This document shows, piece by piece, positions 9,095 through 19,123 of a stretch of 64,000 nucleotides of DNA. Each line of letters begins with the position of its first letter. Within the stretch, counting starts at the first letter, position 1. The notes beneath the pieces were generated by a model. The model did not search any database. It had not been told where the DNA came from and saw only the letters and a list, made by a program, of their open reading frames with translations. The stretch is from an uncultured Aquimarina sp. (GTDB lineage Bacteria > Bacteroidota > Bacteroidia > Flavobacteriales > Flavobacteriaceae), in the NCBI GenBank assembly GCA_947498705.1, contig CANMLW010000004.1, positions 1 to 64,000 on the forward strand. Direction: 5' to 3'. Both the position numbers and the translations under genes were made by a program.

Positions 9095-9979
9095 ATGAAT
9101 ATTACCATTCCTTTATTATATACAACAACCCGATCACAAAAATCTAATAAAGAAAACCTCATTGATTTCTATAACGAGGCGACAGAAGATTATGAGTTTT
9201 GGAGTCATGATTTTAATATGCATTTTGGGTATTATACTCCTTTAAAAACCAATTTATTTAAAAGAGATACTATGCTTAATGAAATGAATCATCAGGTTTT
9301 TAAAAGACTACATCTCAAAAAACAAAAATCAATAATAGCAGATTTAGGATGTGGTATCGGGGGAACGATGCGCTATGGATTAGCAAAATACCCCAAACTA
9401 TCTATTATTGGTATTACCCTGTCTTCTTTTCAGATAAGAGAAGGAAACAAAAGACTACAAAACACCAATGGGCTAATTATAGAAGAAAACTATTGTCAAA
9501 CCTCTTTTAAAACTAATAGCCTTAACGGCGCTTATGCTATTGAAAGCCTATGCCATTCTGGGCACAGTAAACAAGCCTTACAAGAGGCTTATAGAATTAT
9601 CAAATCTGGCTCTAAATTTGTAATTGCCGATGCTTTTTTAAAGAAAAATCCAAAACAATTGTGCCTTGGCAGTAACTATTGTTATAACCAACTATGTAAA
9701 GGATGGAGTTTGCAAGGGTTAGGGAGTATAGACAGAGTAAAAAATGATTTACAACAAATCGGTTTTAAAAATATAACCATACAGGATATCTCTTTTAGGG
9801 TAGCGCCTTCTGTTTTACATGTTCCTTTTGCCATCCTGAACTTTATTATTAAAAAAATAACCACCAATACGCCATTAAAACCAAACAGTTGGAAAAACCT
9901 TAAGGGATCCTTGTTTGCTTTATTATCAGGTATACACATTAGAAGTTTTGGTTATTATTTAATCACAGCAGAAAAATAA
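9095..9979 (+). CDS. SAM-dependent class I methyltransferase
   Basis: A 294-residue protein with a clear AdoMet-binding motif I, DLGCGIGG, at residues 83-90, and the acidic loop IGITLSSFQIREG that follows in sterol/tocopherol/cyclopropane-type methyltransferases. Before the fold sits FWSHDFNMHFGYYTP, also usual in that group. The C-terminal 60 residues contain a hydrophobic segment that may touch the membrane. The substrate could be a lipid, quinone or small isoprenoid; the sequence does not decide. It lies between the small membrane proteins and the epimerase, in the same direction. Confidence 0.82.
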   Translation: MNITIPLLYTTTRSQKSNKENLIDFYNEATEDYEFWSHDFNMHFGYYTPLKTNLFKRDTMLNEMNHQVFKRLHLKKQKSIIADLGCGIGGTMRYGLAKYPKLSIIGITLSSFQIREGNKRLQNTNGLIIEENYCQTSFKTNSLNGAYAIESLCHSGHSKQALQEAYRIIKSGSKFVIADAFLKKNPKQLCLGSNYCYNQLCKGWSLQGLGSIDRVKNDLQQIGFKNITIQDISFRVAPSVLHVPFAILNFIIKKITTNTPLKPNSWKNLKGSLFALLSGIHIRSFGYYLITAEK

Positions 9980-9992
9980 AATCTAAAAGAGT

Positions 9993-10904
9993 ATGAAAAA
10001 AATAGTGATTGCAGGAGGAACAGGTTTTTTAGGAAAAGTGCTTGTAGAACATTTTAAATCAAAAGCAGAAAGTATTACCGTACTTACTCGAGGAAAAACC
10101 AGAAAAATAAACAATGTACATTTTGTTAATTGGGACGCTACCACCATTAGTAATTGGGTTACAGAACTCGAAAACAGCGATGTATTAATCAATATGACGG
10201 GTAAATCTGTAGATTGCAGATATACCTCAAAAAACAAAGCATTAATCTTAAATTCCCGAGTAGCATCTACTTCTATTTTGGGTCAGGCTATTCAAAAATG
10301 TAAAAACCCTCCTAAACTATGGCTAAACTCATCTACAGCAACTATTTATCGACATTCTCTCGATAAAGAGATGAACGAAATTAATGGAGAAATAGGAACC
10401 GGATTCTCTGTTGATGTTGCCAAAGCTTGGGAAAAAGCCTTTTTTGAACAACCTACTCCAAAAACCAGAAAGGTAGCTCTTAGAACAGCCATTGTTTTAG
10501 GAAAAAATGGAGGGCCCCTACCTCCTATTATAAATTTGGTAAAGATGGGACTTGGAGGAAAACAAGGTAAGGGAAATCAAAAACTAAGCTGGATTCATGA
10601 AATTGATTTTACCAGAAGTATTGAGTTTATCATAAACAACATCCATATTCAGGGGTACCTTAATATTGTCTCTCCTAAATCCTCTTCCAATCTAATATTT
10701 ATGAAAACACTTAGAAAAGTAATGAAAAAATCTATCGGGATTCCGATTTCTAAAAATATACTGGAGATTGGTGCCAAAATCATAAGGACAGAAACCGAGC
10801 TCGTACTCAAAAGCAGAAATGTCATCCTAACCAAACTTACCGATAACGGTTTTCTATTCATGTATTCAGACCTTGAGTCTGCATTAGTTTCAATTACACA
10901 ATAA
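9993..10904 (+). CDS. TIGR01777-type NAD(P)-dependent epimerase (YfcH-like)
   Basis: A 303-residue extended short-chain dehydrogenase. The dinucleotide site GGTGFLG is at residues 8-14, the central block carries LWLNSSTATIYRHS, and the C-terminal end has the family's LRTAIVLGKNGGPLPP and KLSWIHEIDFTRSIEF segments. The family's substrate is generally unknown. It starts 13 bases after the methyltransferase and is followed after 4 bases by the SRPBCC gene; epimerase plus SRPBCC neighbours are common in flavobacteria, which suggests a joint role. Confidence 0.88.
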   Translation: MKKIVIAGGTGFLGKVLVEHFKSKAESITVLTRGKTRKINNVHFVNWDATTISNWVTELENSDVLINMTGKSVDCRYTSKNKALILNSRVASTSILGQAIQKCKNPPKLWLNSSTATIYRHSLDKEMNEINGEIGTGFSVDVAKAWEKAFFEQPTPKTRKVALRTAIVLGKNGGPLPPIINLVKMGLGGKQGKGNQKLSWIHEIDFTRSIEFIINNIHIQGYLNIVSPKSSSNLIFMKTLRKVMKKSIGIPISKNILEIGAKIIRTETELVLKSRNVILTKLTDNGFLFMYSDLESALVSITQ

Positions 10905-10908
10905 TAAT

Positions 10909-11349
10909 ATGTCGCGAATACATCTCAAAACTCAAATAAAAGCCCCTATTGAACAAGTGTTTAATCTATCGCGTAGTATTGATTTTCATATTAAATCTTC
11001 TGAAAAAACAAAAGAAAGTGCTATTGCAGGGCGAACAAATGGTTACATCGAATTAGGAGAAACTGTTACTTGGAGAGGAAAACATTTTGGAATTTATTGG
11101 ACACATCAAAGTTTAATTACCTCATTTCAATATCCTACTTACTTTACAGATGAAATGATTAAGGGATACTTCAAAAACTTTAAGCATCAACATTCTTTCC
11201 TCAAAACGAATATAGGTACAGAAATGATCGACATTATAGAGTATGAAATCCCTTACAATATGTTAGGTAAGATACTGGATCAATTACTATTAAAAAAATA
11301 CCTTATCCAATTTATCACAACTCGTAACCATACTATAAAACACGTTTAG
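10909..11349 (+). CDS. SRPBCC-superfamily ligand-binding protein
   Basis: A 146-residue protein with the START/Bet v1-like pattern: the opening strand HLKTQIKAPIEQVFNLS, then a strand with ETVTWRGKHFGIYWTHQ, DEMIKGYFKNFKHQHSF, and a long C-terminal helix. No signal peptide is present. Such proteins bind hydrophobic ligands or act as cyclase/aromatase-like enzymes. It closes the cluster, 4 bases after the epimerase. The ligand is unknown. Confidence 0.82.
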   Translation: MSRIHLKTQIKAPIEQVFNLSRSIDFHIKSSEKTKESAIAGRTNGYIELGETVTWRGKHFGIYWTHQSLITSFQYPTYFTDEMIKGYFKNFKHQHSFLKTNIGTEMIDIIEYEIPYNMLGKILDQLLLKKYLIQFITTRNHTIKHV

Positions 11350-11484
11350 AAACTTACTATAACGATTAAAACTATTCTGAATAGATTCTTTAAATATAGC
11401 TATAAAGCATTCTTTATAAACTCCATTTATAATATCCAACTTTTTATACTATTTTTGGTGAATAAACAATAGCATACAACAACT

Positions 11485-12039
11485 ATGTCAACAAACTCTA
11501 TAGACCCTAACACATGGATAGATAAATACAGCGACTATTTATTTAACTATACCATTGTGAGAGTTGATGATAAAGAAATTGCACAGGATTTAGTTCAGGA
11601 AACATTTTTTGCTGGACTCAAATCTATGAAAAACTTTAAAGGAGAGGCCAGTGAGCGAACCTGGCTCATTTCAATTCTTAAAAGAAAGATCATTGATCAT
11701 TATCGAAAAATAAACAGCAATAAAGGTAAAGCAGAAGTTAGAATGAGCTATACAGGTGATTCTAACACCGAAGGAGATTGGCTTGAAGAAAGAGTAGCTG
11801 ATCCCTTTGACAGCAACGCAGAAAGTGAAATTGAAAATACAGAGCTAGGACTAGCAATACACAATTGTCTTGGAAAATTACCTCAAAAACAAGCCACTAT
11901 TTTCAAATTAAAAACAATGCAAGGTTTCGATACTGAAGCAATTTGTAATGATTTTGATATTACTGCGTCTAACCTATGGGTAATCATCCATAGAGCAAGA
12001 ACTGCTATGGCTGAGTGCCTGCAAAAAAATTGGTTTTAA
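11485..12039 (+). CDS. ECF-type RNA polymerase sigma factor
   Basis: A 184-residue sigma-70-family protein of the extracytoplasmic type. Region 2 lies near residues 10-75 (YLFNYTIVRVDDKEIAQDLV, then RTWLISILKRKIIDHYRK) and region 4 near 125-178 (LPQKQATIFKLKTMQGFDTE, then ASNLWVIIHRARTAMAECL). The linker between them is long and acidic. The next gene, 4 bases downstream, encodes a small Cys/His protein likely to be its partner. Target genes cannot be deduced from this window. Confidence 0.92.
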   Translation: MSTNSIDPNTWIDKYSDYLFNYTIVRVDDKEIAQDLVQETFFAGLKSMKNFKGEASERTWLISILKRKIIDHYRKINSNKGKAEVRMSYTGDSNTEGDWLEERVADPFDSNAESEIENTELGLAIHNCLGKLPQKQATIFKLKTMQGFDTEAICNDFDITASNLWVIIHRARTAMAECLQKNWF

Positions 12040-12043
12040 GAAA

Positions 12044-12298
12044 ATGAGTAAAGCAAAAAAAATATTAGTGAGTTGTTCTGAAGCAAATCATTTTTGTGAT
12101 AAAGGACAATATAAAGAGTCTACTTTTTGGGAAAAAGTAAGGTTGAATATACATCTTATTTATTGTAAAGCATGTAGAAAGTATTCTTCTAATAACGGAA
12201 AATTAACCAAATTGGTTAAAAACCCAAAAGTAATAAGTATCACCCCTTCTGATAAAGAGGCGATGAAGAAAAAATTACAACAGAAAATGATGGATTAA
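12044..12298 (+). CDS. Putative small zinc-binding anti-sigma factor
   Basis: An 84-residue basic protein with an HxxxCxxC arrangement (HLIYCKACRKY, residues 36-46) plus an earlier Cys/His group (CSEANHFC, residues 10-17). This resembles the zinc domain of anti-sigma factors in stripped-down form, without a membrane helix. The position directly behind the ECF sigma gene supports the role, as does the common pairing in flavobacteria. Sensing of redox or metal through the thiols is possible but unproven. Confidence 0.65.
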   Translation: MSKAKKILVSCSEANHFCDKGQYKESTFWEKVRLNIHLIYCKACRKYSSNNGKLTKLVKNPKVISITPSDKEAMKKKLQQKMMD

Positions 12299-12378
12299 AA
12301 ACTACTTAAAACTATAGATTTATTAATAACTTATAATTTTTAATAATTATTAATTTTCTATTTTATTTCTTTTTTGTT

Positions 12379-13209
12379 CTAAACAAATAATCGTTGGAGG
12401 GATAGTATAATAATAATCCAAAATACAGGTACACTCTCTACCCAAAAAGAACAGTAATATTCTGATTGTTTTCTTTCTGTACCCCACAGAAAGAGGAGGC
12501 TTATGGTAGTTACAGATATTGTGCTTAAAATTTCTACTGATGACAACAGTTCATCTTTTAAAGCAGTCAATAACAAAAATACCACTAGTAAAATACTACC
12601 AAAAACTTTGGTATTTGTTACCCCTATTTTTTGAGGAATGGTTTCTAGAGAGGGATCATCGTATTGTAGGTCTCTCACTTCGAAAGGAAGCATCATAACT
12701 ACAATGAATAAAAAGCGCTGAATCATCTCGATCAAAAAATCAAAATTTAGAGTAGCTTTTGCATAAACTAAGGGAACCAGCACAGTAACACCAGACCAAA
12801 CTATTGCTATGATAAAAATCTTCATCCCGGCATAACTCCTTAGATTTCTTTTGTCAGGAAAAACAGGTGCTACATACAATACCGAAAGTACAATAAAAGG
12901 TAACATATACAATATCACATCTGGTGGTAACACTACCGAAGTGCCAACAAATAAGATCGCGCATAGAATGGTAAACACTCGAATACTTTTCATTGATTTT
13001 GTCAATCGTCTATGATATAGCCTTGATGTATTCGAATATTTTATCAGGTTATATGCTGTAACCGCTCCAGAAAAAGTAAAAAGAGCAAAGAGAATATCCC
13101 ATGAAGCTTCAAACTTTTCAAAAGTTACGTACACCAAAGCGCATATGGTTAAAGCAACATGAATACTACTATTAATATAAAATCTAAATATACTTTTTAG
13201 GGTTTCCAC
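12379..13209 (-). CDS. UbiA-like polytopic membrane protein
   Basis: A 276-residue protein with about eight membrane helices and the general plan of UbiA prenyltransferases. A weakened first motif may be TAYNLIKY (near residues 51-58), and the second motif region reads FEVRDLQYDD (near 175-184). The usual aspartate-rich first motif (NxxxDxxxD) is not intact, so enzymatic activity is uncertain and it may be a divergent member. It is transcribed against the sigma-factor pair and diverges from gcvP. Confidence 0.7.
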   Translation of the reverse strand: METLKSIFRFYINSSIHVALTICALVYVTFEKFEASWDILFALFTFSGAVTAYNLIKYSNTSRLYHRRLTKSMKSIRVFTILCAILFVGTSVVLPPDVILYMLPFIVLSVLYVAPVFPDKRNLRSYAGMKIFIIAIVWSGVTVLVPLVYAKATLNFDFLIEMIQRFLFIVVMMLPFEVRDLQYDDPSLETIPQKIGVTNTKVFGSILLVVFLLLTALKDELLSSVEILSTISVTTISLLFLWGTERKQSEYYCSFWVESVPVFWIIIILSLQRLFV

Positions 13210-13281
13210 GTTATAAAGATAAGGTTATCTGTTAATAAATCTCGAATTTGGTTAAAAACTTGGTATATCACGGTTAATTTA

Positions 13282-13315
13282 TTGTGAAAGTTTTAGTTTT
13301 AAATATGTATTTTTG
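13282..13315 (+). promoter_or_regulatory. Putative gcvP promoter
   Basis: TTG (13282-13284), 23 bases, TATTTTTG (13308-13315), 27 bases before the gcvP start. The spacing is at the upper limit for flavobacterial promoters. No glycine riboswitch fold was seen in the short leader. Confidence 0.45.
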
Positions 13316-13342
13316 CCGTCCTAATTACAACTGTTTTAGTTT

Positions 13343-16198
13343 ATGAAAACTGACTCTTTCAAATTACGCCATATTGGACCTTCAGAAAAGGACCTTGGCA
13401 GCATGTTGAATACCATAAAAGCGGAGTCCATAGAACAATTAATCTATGAAACCATTCCAGATGATATTCTCCTTAAAAAACCGCTGAACCTTGATTTTGC
13501 ATTTAGTGAGCAAGAATATTCTGCCCACATGCAAAAACTTTCAGCCAAAAATAAGGTTTTTAAAACTTTTATCGGCCTTGGATATCATGAGGCTTCTACT
13601 CCAGCAGTTATTCAGCGAAATATTTTGGAAAATCCAGGATGGTATACGGCATATACGCCATACCAGGCAGAAATAGCTCAAGGAAGACTAGAAGCTTTAT
13701 TGAATTATCAAACAATGGTCTGTGATCTAACGGGTATGGAGCTAGCCAATGCATCATTGTTAGATGAAAGTACAGCAGCTGCAGAAGCAATGACCATGTT
13801 ATTTGCATTGCGTTCAAGAGACCAGAAAAAAAGTAATGCCAATAAATTTTTTGTTTCTGAAGAAATTTTGCCACAGACCCTTTCTTTACTAAACACCAGA
13901 GCAACGCCTCTTGATATTGAGTTAGTAGTTGGGGATCATCAACAATTCGACTTTTCATCAGAATTTTATGGTGCTATTTTACAATATCCAGGAAAATCAG
14001 GACAAGTTTATGATTATGCCGAGTTTGTTGAAAAAGCGCACCAGGCAAACATAAAAGTTGCTGTTGCTGCGGATATTCTTAGTTTAACAACGCTTAAATC
14101 TCCCGGAAGCTTTGGAGCTGACGTCGTAGTGGGAACCACACAACGTTTTGGTATTCCTTTAGGATATGGGGGACCACATGCAGGATATTTCGCAACAAGA
14201 GAAGAATACAAAAGAAATATTCCTGGTAGAATCATTGGGGTAACTCAAGATCTAAATGGTGATCGTGCATTGCGAATGGCATTACAAACCAGAGAACAAC
14301 ATATCAAAAGAGATAAAGCGACTTCTAATATATGTACTGCACAGGTACTTCTAGCCGTTATGGCGGGAATGTATGCTGTCTATCATGGACCAGAAGGTCT
14401 AACATACATAGCATCAAAAGTTAATGCTTCTGCCGTTACTTTAAGTAACGCATTAAAGAGCTTAGGCATTGAACAGCTTAACACTACTTATTTTGATACC
14501 ATTCGTGTAAAAAGCGATGCTGCAAAAATCAAAGAAATTGCAGAAGCGAATGAAATGAATTTTTACTACCCAGATGCTGAAACGGTACTAATTTCATTAA
14601 ACGAAGCTACTACCATTGAAGATTTGAATACAATTATTGCTGTTTTTGCACAAGTAGCTGGAAAAGATAGTATTACTATAAACGCATTAGATAATGCAAG
14701 TGGTATAGAACCAAATGTAAAGCGTACTACAGAATTTTTAACTAACGAGGTATTTAACATCTACCATTCTGAAACAGAATTGATGAGATACATCAAAAAG
14801 TTAGAAAGAAAAGATTTGTCATTAAATCATTCTATGATTCCTCTTGGATCATGTACAATGAAACTTAATGCAGCATCAGAGATGTTACCGTTAAGTAATC
14901 CACAATGGGGTAACATTCATCCTTTTGTACCTGTAGAACAGGCAGAGGGGTATCAAATAGCATTAAAAAACTTAGAAGATCAGCTTACAGAAATTACTGG
15001 TTTTGCAGCTACATCATTGCAACCCAATTCTGGTGCACAAGGAGAGTTTGCAGGTTTAATGGTAATTAGAGCATATCATGAATCCAGAGGTGATCATCAT
15101 CGAAATATTTGCTTAATCCCTTCATCTGCTCACGGTACAAATCCAGCTTCTGCTGTTATGGCAGGAATGAAAGTAGTGGTAACCAAAGCTACAGAAGAAG
15201 GAAACATTGATGTTGATGACTTAAGAGAAAAAGCGCTAAAACACAAGGATAACCTTGCTGCATTAATGGTTACATATCCATCAACGCATGGCGTGTATGA
15301 ATCTGCTATCAAAGAGATTACAAAAATCATACATGATAATGGAGGTCAGGTATATATGGATGGTGCAAATATGAACGCCCAGGTAGGACTTACCAATCCG
15401 GGAGCTATTGGTGCCGACGTATGTCACCTTAACTTACACAAAACTTTTGCCATACCTCATGGTGGTGGTGGACCTGGTGTTGGACCTATCTGTGTTGCAG
15501 AACAACTTATGCCTTTCTTACCAAGTAACCCGATCATTCCTACAGGAGGAGATAAAGCTATCACAGCTATTTCATCTGCCCCTTGGGGATCTGCTTTGGC
15601 ATGTTTAATTTCTTATGGATATATTACTATGCTAGGCGTATCTGGCTTAAAAGAATCAACGCAATATGCTATCCTAAACGCTAATTACATCAAAGAGCGT
15701 TTGGCTGGGCATTATAGTGTATTATATACTGGTGAAAAAGGAAGAGCTGCACACGAAATGATTATAGACTGCAGACCTTTTAAAGCAAATGGTATAGAAG
15801 TTACAGATATTGCAAAAAGATTAATGGATTATGGTTTTCATGCTCCTACAGTATCTTTCCCTGTAGCAGGAACTATTATGATAGAACCTACAGAAAGTGA
15901 AAGTAAAGCAGAGCTAGATCGTTTTTGTGATGCAATGATTTCTATTCGTCAGGAAATAGCAAATGCAAGTACTGATAATCCAAATAATATTATGAAGAAC
16001 GCTCCCCATACACTTGCAATGCTAACTGCAGATTCTTGGGATTTTCCATATTCGAGAGAACAAGCTGCATATCCATTGTCATATGTAGCAGACAACAAAT
16101 TTTGGCCGTCTGTACGTCGTGTTGATGACGCTTATGGAGATCGAAACTTAATCTGTACATGTGCTCCTATCGAAGAGTATATGGAAGAAGAAGCATAA
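13343..16198 (+). CDS. gcvP: Glycine dehydrogenase (decarboxylating), P protein of the glycine cleavage system
   Basis: A 951-residue full-length, single-chain P protein (as in E. coli, not split into two subunits). It decarboxylates glycine with pyridoxal phosphate and passes the aminomethyl group to lipoyl-H protein. The PLP lysine is K700 in [16 protein letters not shown]. The N-terminal half shows the family's opening (residues 7-12, FKLRHI) and [11 protein letters not shown]. The genes for H and T proteins are not in this window. It has its own putative promoter and a strong terminator, so it is probably a single-gene unit. Confidence 0.98.
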   Translation: MKTDSFKLRHIGPSEKDLGSMLNTIKAESIEQLIYETIPDDILLKKPLNLDFAFSEQEYSAHMQKLSAKNKVFKTFIGLGYHEASTPAVIQRNILENPGWYTAYTPYQAEIAQGRLEALLNYQTMVCDLTGMELANASLLDESTAAAEAMTMLFALRSRDQKKSNANKFFVSEEILPQTLSLLNTRATPLDIELVVGDHQQFDFSSEFYGAILQYPGKSGQVYDYAEFVEKAHQANIKVAVAADILSLTTLKSPGSFGADVVVGTTQRFGIPLGYGGPHAGYFATREEYKRNIPGRIIGVTQDLNGDRALRMALQTREQHIKRDKATSNICTAQVLLAVMAGMYAVYHGPEGLTYIASKVNASAVTLSNALKSLGIEQLNTTYFDTIRVKSDAAKIKEIAEANEMNFYYPDAETVLISLNEATTIEDLNTIIAVFAQVAGKDSITINALDNASGIEPNVKRTTEFLTNEVFNIYHSETELMRYIKKLERKDLSLNHSMIPLGSCTMKLNAASEMLPLSNPQWGNIHPFVPVEQAEGYQIALKNLEDQLTEITGFAATSLQPNSGAQGEFAGLMVIRAYHESRGDHHRNICLIPSSAHGTNPASAVMAGMKVVVTKATEEGNIDVDDLREKALKHKDNLAALMVTYPSTHGVYESAIKEITKIIHDNGGQVYMDGANMNAQVGLTNPGAIGADVCHLNLHKTFAIPHGGGGPGVGPICVAEQLMPFLPSNPIIPTGGDKAITAISSAPWGSALACLISYGYITMLGVSGLKESTQYAILNANYIKERLAGHYSVLYTGEKGRAAHEMIIDCRPFKANGIEVTDIAKRLMDYGFHAPTVSFPVAGTIMIEPTESESKAELDRFCDAMISIRQEIANASTDNPNNIMKNAPHTLAMLTADSWDFPYSREQAAYPLSYVADNKFWPSVRRVDDAYGDRNLICTCAPIEEYMEEEA

Positions 16199-16218
16199 AA
16201 CACAATATATTATATAGT

Positions 16219-16253
16219 AAAAGGGCGACTACTACTCTAGTCGCCCTTTTTTT
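16219..16253 (+). terminator. gcvP terminator
   Basis: Twelve-base perfect stem (16219-16230 with 16239-16250), 8-base loop, and a run of seven T, 20 bases after gcvP. Confidence 0.92.
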
Positions 16254-16412
16254 GATATTATACCATTTACACTTTGAATTTACTGGTATTAGACACATTA
16301 CGCACCTAAAAAACATAATTATAGGTATATTTAAAACAAAACATAATTGCTATTCTAAACACCAACGTCTATTATTAATCATCAGCATACTCAGAGTCAA
16401 AATATTAATCTA

Positions 16413-16853
16413 ATGGAAATTAAAATAAGAACCGCTAAACCATCAGAGTTTACAGATGTTTATGATTTGATTAAAGAATTTGCTGCTTTTATCAAAACGC
16501 CCGAAAAAGTAAAAATTACTCCAGCCCAAATGATAAAAGATGAAAAATATTTCAAATGTTTAGTAGCTTTACACGAATCAACTATAATTGGCTTTGCAAC
16601 TTATTTTTTTTCTTATTACTCCTGGACAGGGAAAGCAATTTATTTGGATGACTTATATGTACTTGAAAAATATCGAAACCGAGGTATAGGTAGTAAGTTA
16701 TTTGATAAAGTCATGGAAATTGGAAAAACTGAAAATTGTTTTAAAATGAAATGGCAAGTATCAAACTGGAATACTAAAGCTCAAGAGTTTTATAAAAGTA
16801 GAGGAGCGATTATCGATGACATAGAGATTAACTGTGATCTGGAACTGATTTAA
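16413..16853 (+). CDS. GNAT family N-acetyltransferase
   Basis: A 146-residue acetyltransferase with the acetyl-CoA-binding motif RNRGIGSKL (near residues 89-97) preceded by the beta-4 strand YLDDLYVLEKY, and a C-terminal NWNTKAQEFYKSRGA block usual in diamine- and aminoglycoside-like GNATs. The substrate is unknown. A truncated haemoglobin follows 36 bases downstream. Confidence 0.88.
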   Translation: MEIKIRTAKPSEFTDVYDLIKEFAAFIKTPEKVKITPAQMIKDEKYFKCLVALHESTIIGFATYFFSYYSWTGKAIYLDDLYVLEKYRNRGIGSKLFDKVMEIGKTENCFKMKWQVSNWNTKAQEFYKSRGAIIDDIEINCDLELI

Positions 16854-16889
16854 AAATCAAGTTACTAACGCGATACATTCTATAACAAA

Positions 16890-17267
16890 ATGAAAGATAT
16901 TACCACCAAAAAAGATATAGAATTGTTAATTACCGCTTTTTACAAGAAAGCATTTTCTAATCCTATAATTGGTCCCTTTTTTACAGAAATTGCTGCAGTT
17001 AACCTCGAAGATCATATTCCAGAAATCACAGATTTTTGGGAACAACAATTACTTCGAACAGGAACATATAAAAAAAATGTAATCAAAATACATAAAGATC
17101 TACAAGTAAAAAAACAACTTGAAAAAATACATTTTCATACCTGGTTAAACTTATTTAACGAAACAGTTGACACTCATTTCAAAGGAGAAAAAGCAAAACT
17201 TATCAAAACCAGAGCATTATCTATCGCTACGATTTTACAAATAAAACTTAACACATCTTCATCATAA
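16890..17267 (+). CDS. Group III truncated haemoglobin
   Basis: A 125-residue globin of the short group III type. The order of conserved parts is right: an N-terminal helix with LLITAFYKKAFSNPIIGPFF, the FWEQQLL segment, and a region with IHKDLQV and HFHTWLNLFNETVD that should hold the proximal histidine. The protein binds haem and could handle oxygen, nitric oxide or sulfide; the real role of group III proteins is poorly known. Confidence 0.88.
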   Translation: MKDITTKKDIELLITAFYKKAFSNPIIGPFFTEIAAVNLEDHIPEITDFWEQQLLRTGTYKKNVIKIHKDLQVKKQLEKIHFHTWLNLFNETVDTHFKGEKAKLIKTRALSIATILQIKLNTSSS

Positions 17268-17389
17268 GTAAATACAAAACGATATTTATCGTTATTTCAT
17301 ATCATAGCGATCGTAAAAACCACGGTACTATCTAAAGCAGTTCATTTCATAAACGTAACTTGCTCAATTTACAATACAATTGGAAACGA

Positions 17390-18448
17390 ATGGGGGTCAA
17401 AATAACAGGGACAGGTAGCTATATACCTACGGATATTGAAAAAAATGAAGACTTTATAAATCATAGTTTTTTTACAGATAACGGAAGCCTTATCGAGCAA
17501 GATACTACTACCGTAATCGAAAAATTCAAGAAAATTACCGGTATTGAAGAGCGTAGATATGCACCATTAGAACACAATACTTCTGATATTGCGTTTTATG
17601 CTGCAGAAAAAGCTATTTTCGACTCTAAAATAGATGCAGAAACACTCGATTATATTATTGTTGCTCATAATTTTGGAGATGTTAGAAAAAACTCTTCACA
17701 AGGAGATACCGTTCCAAGTATTGCAGCCAGAGTAAAGCATAAATTAAGAATTAAAAACCCTTATTGTGTTGCCTATGATGTTCTTTTTGGATGCCCCGGT
17801 TGGATCGAAGGAGTTATACAGGCACATTCTTTTATTAAAAGTAATATGGCCCAAAAATGCCTTATTATTGGGGCAGAAACGCTTTCTAGGGTTATTGACA
17901 AATATGATCGTGACTCTATGATATATTCTGATGGGTCTGGAGCTATTATACTCGAAAAAAAGCCAGATACTCGAGGTATCATTGCTTCGGTAAGTGCTTC
18001 ATATACTCTAGAAGAAAGTGATTTTTTATTTTTCGGAAAAACATACAACCATGCAATCAAAGAAGATACTAAATACATCAAAATGCATGGGCGAAAAATA
18101 TATGAATTTGCATTGAGTAGAGTTCCCGAAGCCATGCAAACTTGTCTTAAGAAAGCTAATGTTGATATCACAGATATCAAAAAAATACTTATTCATCAAG
18201 CAAATGAAAAGATGGATGAAGCTATTGTCAAAAGGTTTTATCAACTCTACCAAAAAGATGTTCCTGAAGGGATCATGCCTATGATTATTAAAAAATTAGG
18301 TAATAGCAGCGTTGCTACCATCCCAACTCTTTATGATCTTATTCTAAAGGGTGAAATAGAAGATCATACTATAAAAAAAGGGGACCTTTTATTATTTGCC
18401 AGTGTTGGAGCAGGGATGAATATTAATGCTTTTGTTTACCAACATTAG
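17390..18448 (+). CDS. 3-oxoacyl-ACP synthase III-like enzyme (FabH-like)
   Basis: A 352-residue thiolase-fold condensing enzyme when started at the ATG at 17390; a TTG 30 bases upstream is possible but the fold begins at VKITGTGSYIP. The Cys-His-Asn triad is intact: C135 in FGCPGW, H269 in IHQAN and N305 in GNSSVATIP. This gives Claisen condensation of an acyl-CoA or acyl-ACP starter. It is unlikely to be the main fabH, because it stands before a methyltransferase and a glycosyltransferase and may serve a special lipid or pigment; that is inference. Confidence 0.88.
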   Translation: MGVKITGTGSYIPTDIEKNEDFINHSFFTDNGSLIEQDTTTVIEKFKKITGIEERRYAPLEHNTSDIAFYAAEKAIFDSKIDAETLDYIIVAHNFGDVRKNSSQGDTVPSIAARVKHKLRIKNPYCVAYDVLFGCPGWIEGVIQAHSFIKSNMAQKCLIIGAETLSRVIDKYDRDSMIYSDGSGAIILEKKPDTRGIIASVSASYTLEESDFLFFGKTYNHAIKEDTKYIKMHGRKIYEFALSRVPEAMQTCLKKANVDITDIKKILIHQANEKMDEAIVKRFYQLYQKDVPEGIMPMIIKKLGNSSVATIPTLYDLILKGEIEDHTIKKGDLLLFASVGAGMNINAFVYQH

Positions 18449-18533
18449 TTTCAAAATAAAATTCTACCCCATGAATGATCGGTAGTTTATCTAATTGTCT
18501 ATTTTTACCGTACAAATCACTGACTAAACCACT

Positions 18534-19061
18534 ATGTACGAAGGAAAATTTCCTCATAAACGATATCAAAAAACTTTAGAATTTTTAAGGAAGTATACCC
18601 CAGCACCTGCATCTATTCTGGATCTTGGGGTTACCAATCCTTTTGTAAAACATATGGAACAAGAAGGCTACACAGTAGCCAACACAACAGGAGAGGATCT
18701 GGATATTCATACACAAGCTGTTTTGAGCGAGGATTACGATATGATTACGGCTTTTGAAATTTTTGAACATCTTGTTTCTCCTTATAATGTTCTTAAAGAC
18801 ATTAAAGCGAATAAATTGGTTGCTTCAGTCCCGCTTAGATTGTGGTTTTCATCGGCGTATAGAAGCAAAACAGACCTTTGGGACAGGCATTATCATGAGT
18901 TTGAAGATTGGCAGTTTGATTGGCTTCTAGAAAAGTCTGGTTGGGAAATAATCGCCAGAGACAAATGGACAAACCCAGTTAAAAAAGTTGGGATACGTCC
19001 TTTACTAAGGCTTTTTACACCAAGATATTATATTGTGTACGCAGAAAGAAAATCTGTATAG
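18534..19061 (+). CDS. SAM-dependent methyltransferase with unusual motif I
   Basis: A 175-residue methyltransferase-fold protein. Motif I reads ILDLGVTNPF instead of the usual DxGxGxG loop, whereas the later FEIFEHLVSPYNVLKDI segment (motif II-III) is normal for methyltransferases of the type 11 group. The reduced glycine loop may mean altered cofactor binding. It lies between the KAS III-like gene and a glycosyltransferase, all in the same direction. Confidence 0.72.
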   Translation: MYEGKFPHKRYQKTLEFLRKYTPAPASILDLGVTNPFVKHMEQEGYTVANTTGEDLDIHTQAVLSEDYDMITAFEIFEHLVSPYNVLKDIKANKLVASVPLRLWFSSAYRSKTDLWDRHYHEFEDWQFDWLLEKSGWEIIARDKWTNPVKKVGIRPLLRLFTPRYYIVYAERKSV

Positions 19062-19123
19062 AAAAAGCTTCAAATGTATACGCAAAATAACTTACTAATT
19101 ATAACCATTTTATAAAATCGATT

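Noticed and set aside
13210-13342. Glycine riboswitch before gcvP
   Set aside because: The leader is too short and has no aptamer-like pairing.
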